Positions 26,715-35,268 of a DNA stretch of 64,000 nucleotides are shown here, piece after piece. Positions within the stretch are counted from its first letter, which is position 1; every line of letters starts with the position of its first letter. The position numbers were made by a program, and so were the translations under genes. The stretch covers positions 53,816 through 117,815 of the forward strand of contig NZ_JAOANI010000020.1 of the NCBI RefSeq assembly GCF_025318105.1, read 5' to 3'. The DNA is from Venatoribacter pacificus (GTDB lineage: Bacteria > Pseudomonadota > Gammaproteobacteria > Pseudomonadales > Oceanobacteraceae). Under the pieces are notes generated by a model. It had not been told where the DNA came from. It made no database searches and was given only the letters and a program-made list of their open reading frames with translations.

Positions 26715-27131
26715 GAGCGTTCCTTGGGTTTGTTATTTTTGTTGGAAACCGCACTCTCACCGTAATGCACTGACCGGGAAGGTTCCCTGATACTGCAAAA
26801 GCGAACTCAGTGTAGGCCAGCACCACCGGAGCGGTAGGACATGACGGGTCAGCGCTGCCCCCTTCCCTCATGGTCGAAGACGCCCCTCGCCAAATACGAC
26901 ACAACACGCCACCTGAGTTGTTCGTCCGTACCAATCAGAACCTATCGATAACAACAAAAGGAATAAAAAGAATGTTTTTACAACATAGTCTTACACTGGG
27001 GCACCGACAGGTGGCAAAGCAGGCTGAGGGTTAAATAGATCAAAGATGAGATGGCCCGAAGATAAGATGGCCCGAAGATAAGATGGACTGAAGCAGGAGA
27101 ACAGGCTGCGCGCATACGCAGCCCGGCAATG
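26715..27131. other. 417-bp intergenic region upstream of lipA
   Basis: No supported gene. It must hold the lipAB promoter; I could not single out a convincing -35/-10 pair. It contains three 16-bp tandem repeats at 27045-27092 and a 7-bp-stem hairpin (27104-27123) just after the nitronate monooxygenase stop that lacks a T-run. Confidence 0.5.
27045..27092. repeat. Three tandem 16-bp repeats
   Basis: Units GATGAGATGGCCCGAA, GATAAGATGGCCCGAA and GATAAGATGGACTGAA follow one another without gap, downstream of the nitronate monooxygenase gene. Possibly a local slippage repeat or a binding-site array. Confidence 0.85.
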
Positions 27132-28166
27132 TCAGTTCCAGTAACGCTGTTGTTGCTGGTGCAGCTCCTGAGCTTCACGCAGCATGCGCTGAATGATGTC
27201 TTCAACACTGGGTATATCGTTTATCAACCCCTGGGTCTGACCGATAAACTGCACGCCCTGCTGTAAATCGCCATCAATGGTCGCGGCTTTCAAGCGCGGC
27301 ACACTGGCACCAAAATAAGCCAGCAATTTAACCTTATCCATCATTGCCAGCATTCCAATCATCACTTTCCACACCGGCTGTTTGACCATGCGCGCAGCCC
27401 GTGTTGCTTGCCAACAGGCGAGCAGAAAATTCATCGGTTTGCGGGTGGCTTTAATTGAGCGTGGCGTGCGCATAACGCGGGCCGGTATACCGTCGAAGTT
27501 TTTCGAATAAATCGTATCCTGTTCGCTGCGCGCGATGACCGCATCTTTGGTCGCCTGATGCAACGGGCTTTCCTCACTGGTGGCGAAACGTGAACCCATG
27601 GCTACCGCTTCAGCGCCCAGTGATAAGGCGGCCAGCAATCCACGTCCATCAGCAAAGCCTCCGGTAGCAATCACCGGGATACGAACTTTAGCGGCGATGG
27701 CCGGCACCAGCACCAGCGAGGTTACATCTCCTCCGTGAGCCGCCGCTTCATGGCCGGTAACCAGCAATGCATCGGCGCCAATTGCTTGCGCCGACAACGC
27801 ATGTTTTTCACTGACCACGGTCGCAATCACTTTGCCGCCATACTCATGAGCGCGCTTCACCAGCCAATCGCCCTTGCCCAGCGAGAAGTTAATAACCGGG
27901 ACTTTCTCAGCCAGGGCCACTTCAGCGTTTTCTTTAGCGCCCGGCATCAACAGGGTTACGCCGATACCAAAAGGCTTATCCGTCAGTTCGCGTATACGCT
28001 GAATAGCGTCACGGGTTTCGCTGACGGTCAGCGGACCACTGGCCAGAATCCCAAGACCACCGGCGTTTGACACCGCCGCCACCAGTTCAGGGGTAGAAAT
28101 CCAGCTCATACCCGGTAATAGCAAGGGATGCTCGATGCCCAGCAATTCAGTAATACGCGTTTTCAT
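27132..28166 (-). CDS. Nitronate monooxygenase family flavoprotein (NPD)
   Basis: FMN-dependent TIM-barrel enzyme that oxidises alkyl nitronates or related compounds; some relatives are enoyl-ACP reductases. 344 residues from the ATG at 28166. Visible: opening IEHPLLLPGMSWISTPELVAAVSNAGGLGIL, VTGHEAAAHGGD near the active His, PVIATGGFADGRGLLAALSLGAEAVAMGSRF for phosphate binding of FMN. The open frame extends 10 codons upstream but lacks a better ribosome site. Neighbours give no pathway clue. Exact substrate unknown. Confidence 0.87.
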   Translation of the reverse strand: MKTRITELLGIEHPLLLPGMSWISTPELVAAVSNAGGLGILASGPLTVSETRDAIQRIRELTDKPFGIGVTLLMPGAKENAEVALAEKVPVINFSLGKGDWLVKRAHEYGGKVIATVVSEKHALSAQAIGADALLVTGHEAAAHGGDVTSLVLVPAIAAKVRIPVIATGGFADGRGLLAALSLGAEAVAMGSRFATSEESPLHQATKDAVIARSEQDTIYSKNFDGIPARVMRTPRSIKATRKPMNFLLACWQATRAARMVKQPVWKVMIGMLAMMDKVKLLAYFGASVPRLKAATIDGDLQQGVQFIGQTQGLINDIPSVEDIIQRMLREAQELHQQQQRYWN

Positions 28167-28265
28167 AACCAGATCCGGAAAAATAAAAACACGCATTCTA
28201 ATGCCTGACCCGCCAGCTGGCGACCTGCACAGATAATCCGGAAAGAGATTGGGAAGAAAAGAGGA

Positions 28266-28583
28266 TCAGCGCCCGGGGGCGAGCTGCTGTTGCTGAACGA
28301 AGTTGAGGAATTGTTGCTGACGCTGTTCCGGCGACATACCACGCAGCTGTTCAATGCGCTGCTGGCGTTCCATGCGTTGCATCGCTTGTTCCTGCACTTG
28401 CAGGTTCTGCAATGAGCGATAGAAGTTATCAAGGGCCTGACGCTGCTCCGGGCGGCTGTTGTTCCACTCCAGCTGCAGTCCGGGATGCTGAATGGGGGCG
28501 GGTTCTGCTGGCAATATGTGAACATCCGGCCCGGCATGAACCGTCCAAACGCAGCAACATAACAATAAGCCCGATAACCTCAC
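28266..28583 (-). CDS. Small secreted Gln/Arg-rich protein, unknown function
   Basis: About 105 residues. From the GTG at 28583 (GGGG 7 nt upstream) it has a signal peptide ending near VHA/G, then a helical, Gln-, Arg- and Leu-rich part with LRGMSPEQRQQQFLNFVQQQQ. This resembles small periplasmic helical proteins with SPEQR-type repeats (DUF3106 or CpxP-like), but no firm family match is claimed. A TTG at 28604 is the other possible start. It lies 93 bp after the two-component sensor gene and on the same strand, so it might be part of that envelope-stress regulon. No transmembrane segment besides the signal. Confidence 0.6.
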   Translation of the reverse strand: MRLSGLLLCCCVWTVHAGPDVHILPAEPAPIQHPGLQLEWNNSRPEQRQALDNFYRSLQNLQVQEQAMQRMERQQRIEQLRGMSPEQRQQQFLNFVQQQQLAPGR

Positions 28584-28676
28584 AGACAAACCCCGTAATA
28601 ACAATCCATGGATTCTAACGGCAGCGGGCAGTCAATACACAGCCCTGCAGGCGTAAAAGAGACGTAAAGTGCCCGG

Positions 28677-30053
28677 TCAGTCATCTTCAGAGCTCTCTTG
28701 TGGTAGCTGAATAGTCACCACCAGCCCTCCTTGGGCGTGATTGCTCAGCTGCAAATTGCCACGATGATGACGAATGACCCGGTCAGCAATCGCCAGACCC
28801 AGGCCAAAACCGCGGTGGCCACTGCTCAGACTGTCAGGGCTGCGCTCCCGCGCCTGCTCGCTGCGCACAAAAGGCCGCAGCAAATCCGCCAATAAGTGCT
28901 CCGGCACCCCGGGACCATGATCGCGGATGCTGATACGTACCTGACCGCGGCGGCAGAGCAGATCAATATCCACCGAAGTACCACTGGCGGTATGCAGCAA
29001 TGCGTTGCGGATAATATTTTCAAACGCCGAAGTCAGTAACCGCGCGTCACCCTGAACCCAAACAGCATCCATAGGCAGGTTCAGTTGCAGCACATTTTGT
29101 GGCCGTTCGAAACGGGCGTCAGCAACAACCTGTTGCAACAAGGCCGCGCAGTTAACCGATTGCCAATGGCTGTGATCCTGCACCGTTTCCAGCCGCGCCA
29201 TGCCCAGCAGATCTTCAATCAGTTCATTCAGGCGCTGGGTCTCCAGCTCAATACGGTCGAGGTATTCCTCCTGCTCTGGCACGGCATCCAGGCGTGCCAG
29301 CTCAAGGGCAACGGCGGTGCGTGCGAGTGGCGAACGCAATTCGTGGGAGACATCGCGCAACAACTGGCGCTGGTCGGAAATCAGCCGTTGCAGACGCTCG
29401 GCCATCTGACCAAATTCACGCCCCAGCTCACCAATTTCGTCACGCCGCCGCAGTAATTTAGGTGCAATCCGCACCGGCCACTGGCCATCGGCAAAGGCCC
29501 GTACGCTGCGCTGCAAAGACAGCAACGGCCGCGCCATGTAGCGCGACAGCACAAATCCCCAGATAGCAAACAGCAGCAGCGATGCCAGAAATCCCCAACC
29601 GAGATAAGCCGGTAAGTTAAACACCGCCAGCGGGTGCAGAAACTCAACCACCAGCAGATAGACCCGGCCATCGTGACTCTGCAGCGGTGCCTTCACCAGA
29701 ATTTCGGTTTGTCCGAGTGGATTAACCCGCGCCTGATAAGAGTCGGACGCAAAGGCGTATTCCAGAACATCGGCCGGCACATGGGGCAACAGGCTGATGC
29801 CCTGATCGTCAAAGACATAAGCATTCACACTGGGATGGCGCTCGAAGGTCAGCAACCATTCGAGCAACAAGGGTTCTCCGCCACGCTGCAGAATCAGCTC
29901 GGCCGCGGAGATATAACCGCCCGTAGGCGCAATCAGGTTAACGGAGTCGTTAGACCACTGGCGGTAATACATCGCCAGTAACAGGGTCACCAGCGTGGCC
30001 ACTAGACTGGTGACCATAAAGGCGAGGTAGATCCGAATAAAGATGCCGCGCAC
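28677..30053 (-). CDS. Sensor histidine kinase, CpxA/RstB type
   Basis: Inner-membrane sensor kinase of 458 residues. Helix 1 at about 7-29, periplasmic domain 30-149, helix 2 at about 150-171, HAMP linker to about 225, then the H-box LLRDVSHELRSPLAR with phospho-accepting His237, an N-box NIIRNALLHT, and ATP-binding DHGPGVP and FGLGLAIADRV. Encoded 3 bp after its response regulator. Overall layout and the short periplasmic domain resemble CpxA and RstB. The signal cannot be named from sequence. A small secreted protein gene follows downstream. Confidence 0.9.
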   Translation of the reverse strand: MRGIFIRIYLAFMVTSLVATLVTLLLAMYYRQWSNDSVNLIAPTGGYISAAELILQRGGEPLLLEWLLTFERHPSVNAYVFDDQGISLLPHVPADVLEYAFASDSYQARVNPLGQTEILVKAPLQSHDGRVYLLVVEFLHPLAVFNLPAYLGWGFLASLLLFAIWGFVLSRYMARPLLSLQRSVRAFADGQWPVRIAPKLLRRRDEIGELGREFGQMAERLQRLISDQRQLLRDVSHELRSPLARTAVALELARLDAVPEQEEYLDRIELETQRLNELIEDLLGMARLETVQDHSHWQSVNCAALLQQVVADARFERPQNVLQLNLPMDAVWVQGDARLLTSAFENIIRNALLHTASGTSVDIDLLCRRGQVRISIRDHGPGVPEHLLADLLRPFVRSEQARERSPDSLSSGHRGFGLGLAIADRVIRHHRGNLQLSNHAQGGLVVTIQLPQESSEDD

Positions 30054-30056
30054 GAA

Positions 30057-30752
30057 TCAGGCCTGAGCCATATCCTGTTCCGGAGCGTACATGTAGCCAA
30101 CGCCACGAATGGTACGGATACGGGCATCGCCGTTGCGGTTAGGTCCGAGCTTTTTACGCAGATTACTCAGATGCATGTCCAGACTGCGGTCAAACAGCGT
30201 CAGGGAGCGCTGCATGGATTGCTCCGCCAGGCGGTTTTTCTCCACCACTTTGCCCGCGTCGCGAGCCAGTACACTGAGAATATTGAACTCGGTGACGGTG
30301 AGTTCTATGGCTTCGTTGTTACGCAGCACCTGATGCTGGTCGAGATCGATCACCAGTTCATCCAGCTCAATATTGGCCGAGACAACCTCGGCGGAACGAT
30401 TGCGCCGCAATACCGAACGCAGACGCGCAGACAGTTCACGGGGATTGCAGGGTTTCGGCAGGTAATCGTCAGCACCAATCTCCAGACCTTCAATACGGTC
30501 AATCTCATCACCTTTGGCGGTCAGCATGATAACCGGCAGATCACTGCGCTGGCGGATGCTGCGCAGAATTTCGAGGCCGTTACCTCCCGGCAGCATGATA
30601 TCGAGAATAACCGCCTGGTATTTGCCGGTCAGTGCTTCGCTCAGTCCTTCGTCGGCGGTATGTACCGTCGTGACCTTAAACAACTCACGTTCGAGGTAAC
30701 GGCGCAGCAATGCACACAGTTCCTGATCGTCATCAACCAATAACAAATTCAT
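30057..30752 (-). CDS. OmpR-family response regulator, CpxR/RstA type
   Basis: DNA-binding response regulator of 231 residues. Receiver domain with acidic pocket VDDDQE and phospho-Asp51 in AVILDIMLPGGNG, the conserved Thr in VIMLTAKGD and Lys in DYLPKP. The C-terminal winged helix has the NLRKKLGPN recognition segment and IRTIRGVGYMY. Partner of the kinase just downstream. A 29-bp inverted repeat lies 63 bp upstream of the start and could be an autoregulatory site. Promoter lies in the 97-bp gap behind the comFB gene. Confidence 0.92.
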   Translation of the reverse strand: MNLLLVDDDQELCALLRRYLERELFKVTTVHTADEGLSEALTGKYQAVILDIMLPGGNGLEILRSIRQRSDLPVIMLTAKGDEIDRIEGLEIGADDYLPKPCNPRELSARLRSVLRRNRSAEVVSANIELDELVIDLDQHQVLRNNEAIELTVTEFNILSVLARDAGKVVEKNRLAEQSMQRSLTLFDRSLDMHLSNLRKKLGPNRNGDARIRTIRGVGYMYAPEQDMAQA

Positions 30753-30814
30753 AAGTTCCCCCGGTTATGGGGCTCAGTGTCAGAGAAAAAGCGCTGTAGT
30801 TTCAAGCAGCTGAA

Positions 30815-30843
30815 CCGTTTCTTTACATTATGTAAAGAAACGG
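30815..30843. promoter_or_regulatory. 29-bp perfect inverted repeat between comFB-like gene and response regulator
   Basis: Arms at 30815-30828 and 30830-30843 are exact reverse complements (core TTTACATTATGTAAA). It sits 6 bp after the comFB-like stop and 63 bp before the regulator start. There is no T-run on either side in the minus direction, so an operator is more likely than a terminator. Its TTTAC/GTAAA halves recall CpxR sites, but those are normally direct repeats. Confidence 0.6.
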
Positions 30844-30849
30844 ACGTTA

Positions 30850-31125
30850 TTATTCTTCACGCCGGTGCTCGGCAACGAAGGTAATGGCCTCGTCGACGGC
30901 CTTGATAACACTGTTATTGGTCTGCACCAATTCGTCCGGTGTCATGAAAAACGCCATATCCACTTCAAAGCGGATATAGCGTGGTGGCAGGCGATTCAGC
31001 GCAACACAGGCAATGTCTGCCATATGCTCAATGCTGACCTCCGGCGTCTGGCCATGCAGACGACGCAGAATCTCTTCCGCAACCAGCTGCTCATAGTAAT
31101 TACGAATGTGATTATTGATGCTCAT
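30850..31125 (-). CDS. ComFB-family (late competence) protein
   Basis: Small cytoplasmic protein of 91 residues matching the ComFB family: HIRNYYEQLVAEEI, then ALNRLPPRYI, the family hallmark, followed by a short C-terminal helix. ComFB-type proteins have been reported to bind cyclic-di-nucleotides in some bacteria; applying that here is inference. It lies next to a group of signalling genes (CBS, HD-GYP variant, DksA-like). No Cys zinc motif is visible, unlike the Bacillus protein. Function in this organism unknown. Confidence 0.82.
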   Translation of the reverse strand: MSINNHIRNYYEQLVAEEILRRLHGQTPEVSIEHMADIACVALNRLPPRYIRFEVDMAFFMTPDELVQTNNSVIKAVDEAITFVAEHRREE

Positions 31126-31251
31126 GCCACCCTCCTTTAAGTAGTCTCAGCATAGCACTCCGGCTATTTCCTGCTTTACTGATAAACAGAGTACAACCAC
31201 TCCGGGATGGGCGCTAACGCCGTCAATCCGGACTTTCTACAGGAACATGAT

Positions 31252-31680
31252 ATGAAATTGGTCAGCGACCTGATGACCCGCGAACTGCTTACCCACTTAC
31301 CTGACGATACCCTGCAGGATGCCGAACAAACCATGGGGCGCCATCAGATCCGTCATATTCCGGTGGTCGATGAAGAAGGGAAAATTTTTGGCCTGCTCAG
31401 CCAGAAAGAGTTTTTAACCGAAGCGTTCCGCATTACCGATAAATTCGGCGCGCATAACATGCAGACGTATCTGGCCAAGACAACCCTGCGCTCCTGCATA
31501 AACACTGACGTACAAACCATTCCGGCTGATATGCCACTGACCACCGCCGGGCAACAATTGCGTAACAGCCGCCAGGGCTGCTTGCTGGTCACCGACAGCG
31601 ACAATCATCTGATTGGCCTGCTCAGTTCGAAAGATTTCGTCCGCCTGGCGATTGAATTACTGGAACGTCAGGACGGATAA
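31252..31680 (+). CDS. CBS-domain pair protein
   Basis: 142-residue protein composed of two CBS repeats, which bind adenosine nucleotides and act as energy or ligand sensors. Repeat 1 spans about 5-60 (DLMTRELLTHLPDDTLQDAEQTM, HIPVVDEEGKIFGLLSQKEF) and repeat 2 about 78-138 (TIPADMPLTTAGQQL, CLLVTDSDNHLIGLLSSKDFVRL). No enzymatic domain is attached. The ATG at 31252 has AGGAAC upstream; the open frame runs 15 codons further without a ribosome site. Overlaps the convergent HD-GYP gene by 13 bp. Partner unknown. Confidence 0.87.
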   Translation: MKLVSDLMTRELLTHLPDDTLQDAEQTMGRHQIRHIPVVDEEGKIFGLLSQKEFLTEAFRITDKFGAHNMQTYLAKTTLRSCINTDVQTIPADMPLTTAGQQLRNSRQGCLLVTDSDNHLIGLLSSKDFVRLAIELLERQDG

Positions 31681-32795
31681 CGCCGCTGAATATCATCAAT
31701 CTGTTGTGGATGCTGCAATACCGCATCCACACAAGCCTGGTCGAGTTCGTGCGCTACCGCCATTCTCTGTAGCTCAGCAAAGACGTTTTCCTGTGGCCAC
31801 GCTTCTTTATAACTGCGTCGGTTCAGCAACGCATCGAGAATATCGGCAACAGCAATAATGCGCGCCTCCAGCGGAATATCATCCCCCTGTGCGCCCAGAT
31901 AACCGCTGCCATTCAACTTTTCATGATGAAACTGAACGATATTACGCAACATTTCCGTATGCTCCATATCACCCAAAGAAAAGTGTGCCAGCGCCTGATC
32001 AACAATGTCGCGCCCCTCTTTTACATGCGTTTTCATGCGCTCAAATTCATCGCTGCTCAGAGGGCCGGCTTTGTGCAGAATACTGTCCGGAATCGTTATT
32101 TTGCCAATGTCATGCAGTGGCGCAAACAAAGCCAAGTATTCGATAAAGGCATCACTTAACTGCAGTGTTTTCTGCAGCGAACGGGCAATCATACGCGCAT
32201 AAGCCGCCATGCGCCGTACATGCGCATCGGTTTCAACTGAACGCCGGCCGCTGACATCGGTGGCAAAATTTACCAGCGCCTGCATGCGGCGAACGGCATC
32301 CTGCTCACGCACCAACAGCTGAGCGATCAGGTGCGCCCAAAGATTGCAGTAGGCAATTTTCTGTTCAGAAAAATAATCGCGCTGTAATGAATTGAGAAAC
32401 AGAAAACCCAGTAATTCTCCATCGTTAAACACCGGCATCGTCAGGCTGGCACGATACCCCTGTGATAACAGAGCCTCGGTATGAGCTGACCAGCGTGTAT
32501 TGCGGAAGCAGCGCATATCATTCACCACACGCACCGCCGGTTTTTCGGCCAGTTCGCGCAATGACGGAACATCATCAAGACCGACGCTGTAACCCAGCAA
32601 CGGTGAGGCATCGTCGCTTTCATAAATAAAGGTCGACAGCAGGCCGTCATCGTCGTTGTACAGCACCAGAGCAAAACGCTGAATGCCTTCATACTGCTCG
32701 CGTAACACGCGGTAAAGGCGTTCGATACGCTGCATAAAATGCATTTTATGACCCAAAGCCTGATAGGGATCGTTAAGAAACAGGGGTTCTTCCAT
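31668..32795 (-). CDS. GAF-like plus HD-GYP variant (GYL) phosphodiesterase-type protein
   Basis: Cytoplasmic signalling protein of about 375 residues: an N-terminal GAF-like sensor domain (about 20-165) and a C-terminal HD-GYP domain (about 180-370). The metal-binding HD pair (LHDIGK) and the HHE motif are intact, but the GYP tripeptide reads GYL (NGSGYLGAQGDDIP) and the preceding Asp is Asn (KLNGSGY). The family cleaves cyclic-di-GMP; with this variant activity is uncertain. The ATG at 32795 has GAGAG about 5 nt upstream; a start 6 codons earlier is possible. Convergent overlap with the CBS gene. Confidence 0.87.
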   Translation of the reverse strand: MEEPLFLNDPYQALGHKMHFMQRIERLYRVLREQYEGIQRFALVLYNDDDGLLSTFIYESDDASPLLGYSVGLDDVPSLRELAEKPAVRVVNDMRCFRNTRWSAHTEALLSQGYRASLTMPVFNDGELLGFLFLNSLQRDYFSEQKIAYCNLWAHLIAQLLVREQDAVRRMQALVNFATDVSGRRSVETDAHVRRMAAYARMIARSLQKTLQLSDAFIEYLALFAPLHDIGKITIPDSILHKAGPLSSDEFERMKTHVKEGRDIVDQALAHFSLGDMEHTEMLRNIVQFHHEKLNGSGYLGAQGDDIPLEARIIAVADILDALLNRRSYKEAWPQENVFAELQRMAVAHELDQACVDAVLQHPQQIDDIQRRYPS

Positions 32796-32940
32796 GTCTG
32801 CTCTCGCCGCCATTCAACAGCCACAGTGTAGGCCAACTGGCCCGCGCCCGGCGGCAGAGAATGCTGCCTTCCTGATACACATCAAGGTGAAAAGCCAACC
32901 ACTGGCCTAGCCTAAAGTAAAGCTAACAAAGGAAAGTGAT

Positions 32941-33273
32941 ATGGATACCAGCGCCGTCAGACAAGTCTTAACACAGCGTAAAGCCATGCTGGAAAACCGC
33001 GCCAGTAAGGTTGAGCGTGATGCCAGTCACCGCGATGAGCCACTGTCGGCGGATTTTGCCGAGCAGGCGGTCGAACGGGAAAATGATGATGTTCTGCACG
33101 CCATCGCCGGTGAATCTTTACACGAGATCACGATGATCAATCAGGCTCTGACACGTTTGGATGCAGGTATTTATGGCGAATGCAGCGAATGTGGAAATAC
33201 CATCGACGAAAAACGCCTGCAGGCCGTTCCTTACACAACCCAATGTATCCAGTGCGCAGAACAGACTGATTAA
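32941..33273 (+). CDS. DksA/TraR-family zinc-finger protein
   Basis: Small cytoplasmic protein of 110 residues. The C-terminal four-Cys zinc finger is complete: Cys81, Cys84, Cys102 and Cys105 (CSECG and CIQC). The N-terminal 70 residues form a charged helical hairpin as in short TraR/DksA-like proteins that enter the RNA polymerase secondary channel. It is shorter than DksA itself (about 150), so it is a paralogue-type protein rather than the main DksA. Strong ribosome site AAAGGAAAG. Its stop overlaps the convergent ion-channel gene by 4 bp. Confidence 0.88.
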   Translation: MDTSAVRQVLTQRKAMLENRASKVERDASHRDEPLSADFAEQAVERENDDVLHAIAGESLHEITMINQALTRLDAGIYGECSECGNTIDEKRLQAVPYTTQCIQCAEQTD

Positions 33274-34112
33274 CGCTCGCCACCATCCAGGTCGCGTCCC
33301 TGTTCACGGCGTTGCTGCTCAGCTTCCAGGGCAATGGTCAGCAGCTGATCCAGTTTGGTTTCCAGCTGCTCCATACGGCTTTCCATTTTAGCCAGCCGGT
33401 CGGCATTCGCCGTTTCTTTGGCGATCAGATCCTCTTCTTCCTGCTGCATAAAGAACGCTGAGAAGCTGGCGGTCATCATCGAAAATAAGCCAATACCCAT
33501 CAGAATCAGCACCGATCCGAATAAACGCCCGGCGGTGCTGCCCGGCACAATATCGCCATAACCGACCGTCGTCACCGTCACCCAGGCCCACCAGATACCA
33601 TCCATCGGTGTCTGCACATTGGGATCAATCACAGCCATTAAGGTGCCGGCCATAATGATGATGATAAAACTCACCATCAGCGTTGGCCCCAGATGATTTC
33701 TTCCCATAATTTTCTGGAACGAGCCGGACATATTCATCAACATGGTGAACATCGCCAACAGTCGCAATGCGCGTAATCCACCGGCGTGAGGAAAGGCCTG
33801 CCAGAGCAACGGCATACCGGCAATCACAATCACCAGATTGCTCCAGTTATTACGTAAGTAGCGCGCTTTATCGTCGACCACGGCGGTCAGCACCAGCGTT
33901 TCCAGCAGGAAAAACGTCCACAGAAACCAGTCGGTAATGTAGGTGTATGGCAGTGGGCCATCGGCGCGGGCTTCGAGATACCACTCGAACACAATCCAGA
34001 AGGCGATAAGAATCATCGGCCATTCAAACATGCGGCCGATGCGCCGGGCGCGGGCATTTTCGTTGTTATCAACGCCGGAAAGGCCGACCATTTTAGAAAA
34101 AGAGAGAATCAT
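33270..34112 (-). CDS. Six-helix potassium-type ion channel
   Basis: Inner-membrane channel of 280 residues from the ATG at 34112. Six helices are visible, with a pore loop holding the potassium selectivity filter TTVGYGD (181-187). The fourth helix has few positive charges (RALRLLAMFTMLMN), so voltage sensing may be weak. The C-terminal 55 residues are a charged coiled coil (RLAKMESRMEQLETKLDQLL) likely to hold the tetramer together. Likely role is potassium flux or membrane potential control. It sits between the DksA-like gene and the OsmC gene. Confidence 0.87.
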   Translation of the reverse strand: MILSFSKMVGLSGVDNNENARARRIGRMFEWPMILIAFWIVFEWYLEARADGPLPYTYITDWFLWTFFLLETLVLTAVVDDKARYLRNNWSNLVIVIAGMPLLWQAFPHAGGLRALRLLAMFTMLMNMSGSFQKIMGRNHLGPTLMVSFIIIIMAGTLMAVIDPNVQTPMDGIWWAWVTVTTVGYGDIVPGSTAGRLFGSVLILMGIGLFSMMTASFSAFFMQQEEEDLIAKETANADRLAKMESRMEQLETKLDQLLTIALEAEQQRREQGRDLDGGER

Positions 34113-34244
34113 CAAAGCTCAGTTCAGCACCGTCGGGTAAGCCGCTTTATAAAAACGGGTTACGTAAAAGAGTAGCCGAATCTTAACGCTAAAACGCGAC
34201 GCAGATCATCCGGCAAGGAAAAACCGGCGCCTTACCATCCGTAT

Positions 34245-34682
34245 TCAGAACTGCGGATTAACCTGAACGTCGCTGGTGGTGGAATTGGCAATAAAACAAT
34301 GCTGATGCGCTTTATCATGCATCGCCAGCACCGCCGCCTCATCCGGTTGCTTATCGCCGCCGAATACCGCTTTCGGATTCAGGCGGATACACGACACCCA
34401 GAATTTACCATCTTCGCGCTGTGCCATTTCTGCCACCGCCGAATCTTCATACGACAATACCTGCAGGCGCTTTTTAGCCGCTAAGGCGAGAAAGGTCTGC
34501 ATATGACAGCTGGCCATCGCCGCCGCCAGCATCTGTTCGGGGTCCGCGCCAAAATCATTACCCGCGCCGCCAGCAGCCAGACTGACCTGCGGTAAAAACT
34601 GAATATTGTGGCGGCGTTCAAACCCCTCATGGGAAAACTCACCCTGTTTTTCCCAGCGAATATCAATCCGGTGTTCTGACAC
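34245..34682 (-). CDS. OsmC/Ohr-family peroxide-reductase-type protein
   Basis: 145-residue cytoplasmic protein of the OsmC superfamily, which reduces organic hydroperoxides through two Cys. Both expected Cys sites are present: AMASCHMQTFLALA and AHQHCFIANSTTSDVQVNP. The GTG at 34682 lies right behind the stop of the DUF3365 gene with GGAG 7 nt upstream and gives normal family length; the longer frame into that gene is rejected. Last gene of the rhodanese-DUF3365-OsmC group behind the cyd operon, consistent with a redox or sulfur-stress role. Confidence 0.87.
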   Translation of the reverse strand: MSEHRIDIRWEKQGEFSHEGFERRHNIQFLPQVSLAAGGAGNDFGADPEQMLAAAMASCHMQTFLALAAKKRLQVLSYEDSAVAEMAQREDGKFWVSCIRLNPKAVFGGDKQPDEAAVLAMHDKAHQHCFIANSTTSDVQVNPQF

Positions 34683-34683
34683 G

Positions 34684-35259
34684 TTATTGCTCCAGTGTTT
34701 TACGTAATGTGAAAGCGCCGCGCAGATCACCCACGTTAAATCCGCGCGCCTGATCGGCAGGATACAACTCGTCCAGCTTGGCGGTTACCGATGGTGCCAG
34801 CTGCGCGCCGTGACACGTCAGGCACAGCGGTGCGGTCGGAATGGCTTTCATATAGCGAAATTCGCCATCCGCAAGGGTCGTGGCTTCGATGCTCATCGGG
34901 TCTTCACCGGCCTGCAGCCGCTGTGCAAAATCTTCCAGCGTTTGCTGTTCCCAGGCGTCGGCAACATTGTCCGGGTTACGGATTTTTGTTGAGGTGCGCG
35001 CCACCTGCCAGCCATTCTGGCTCAGCCCGGCGGCAATGACCGGGGCTTCGGTATTGCACAAATGAATCGCTGCATCCGGGCCACTCGACTGAATCCCCTG
35101 TTTCAGGGTTTTCTGCAGCGCCTGAGCAAAGGCTTTGGTCTGCATCCGCGCTTCCTGCGTCAGTTGTGCTTCGTTTGTCGCAGGCGTGTTTTGAGCCAAC
35201 GCCAACGGCGTCAGACTGAGCATGGCAGTGAGCACCAGACTGCGTTTTAACATTTCCAT
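34684..35259 (-). CDS. Periplasmic DUF3365 (Tll0287-like) c-type heme protein
   Basis: Secreted 191-residue protein with signal peptide (MEMLKRSLVLTAMLSLTPLALA) and one DUF3365/Tll0287-like domain. A single heme-attachment motif CLTCH is present at about residues 146-150, so it should be a periplasmic mono-heme c-type protein. The AIHLCNTEAP segment is a family hallmark. Strong ribosome site AGGAG. It lies between rhodanese (9 bp) and OsmC (1 bp), hence a single transcript. Such domains sense redox or gases in some proteins; the role here is not known. Confidence 0.88.
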   Translation of the reverse strand: MEMLKRSLVLTAMLSLTPLALAQNTPATNEAQLTQEARMQTKAFAQALQKTLKQGIQSSGPDAAIHLCNTEAPVIAAGLSQNGWQVARTSTKIRNPDNVADAWEQQTLEDFAQRLQAGEDPMSIEATTLADGEFRYMKAIPTAPLCLTCHGAQLAPSVTAKLDELYPADQARGFNVGDLRGAFTLRKTLEQ

Positions 35260-35268
35260 AGCAACTCC

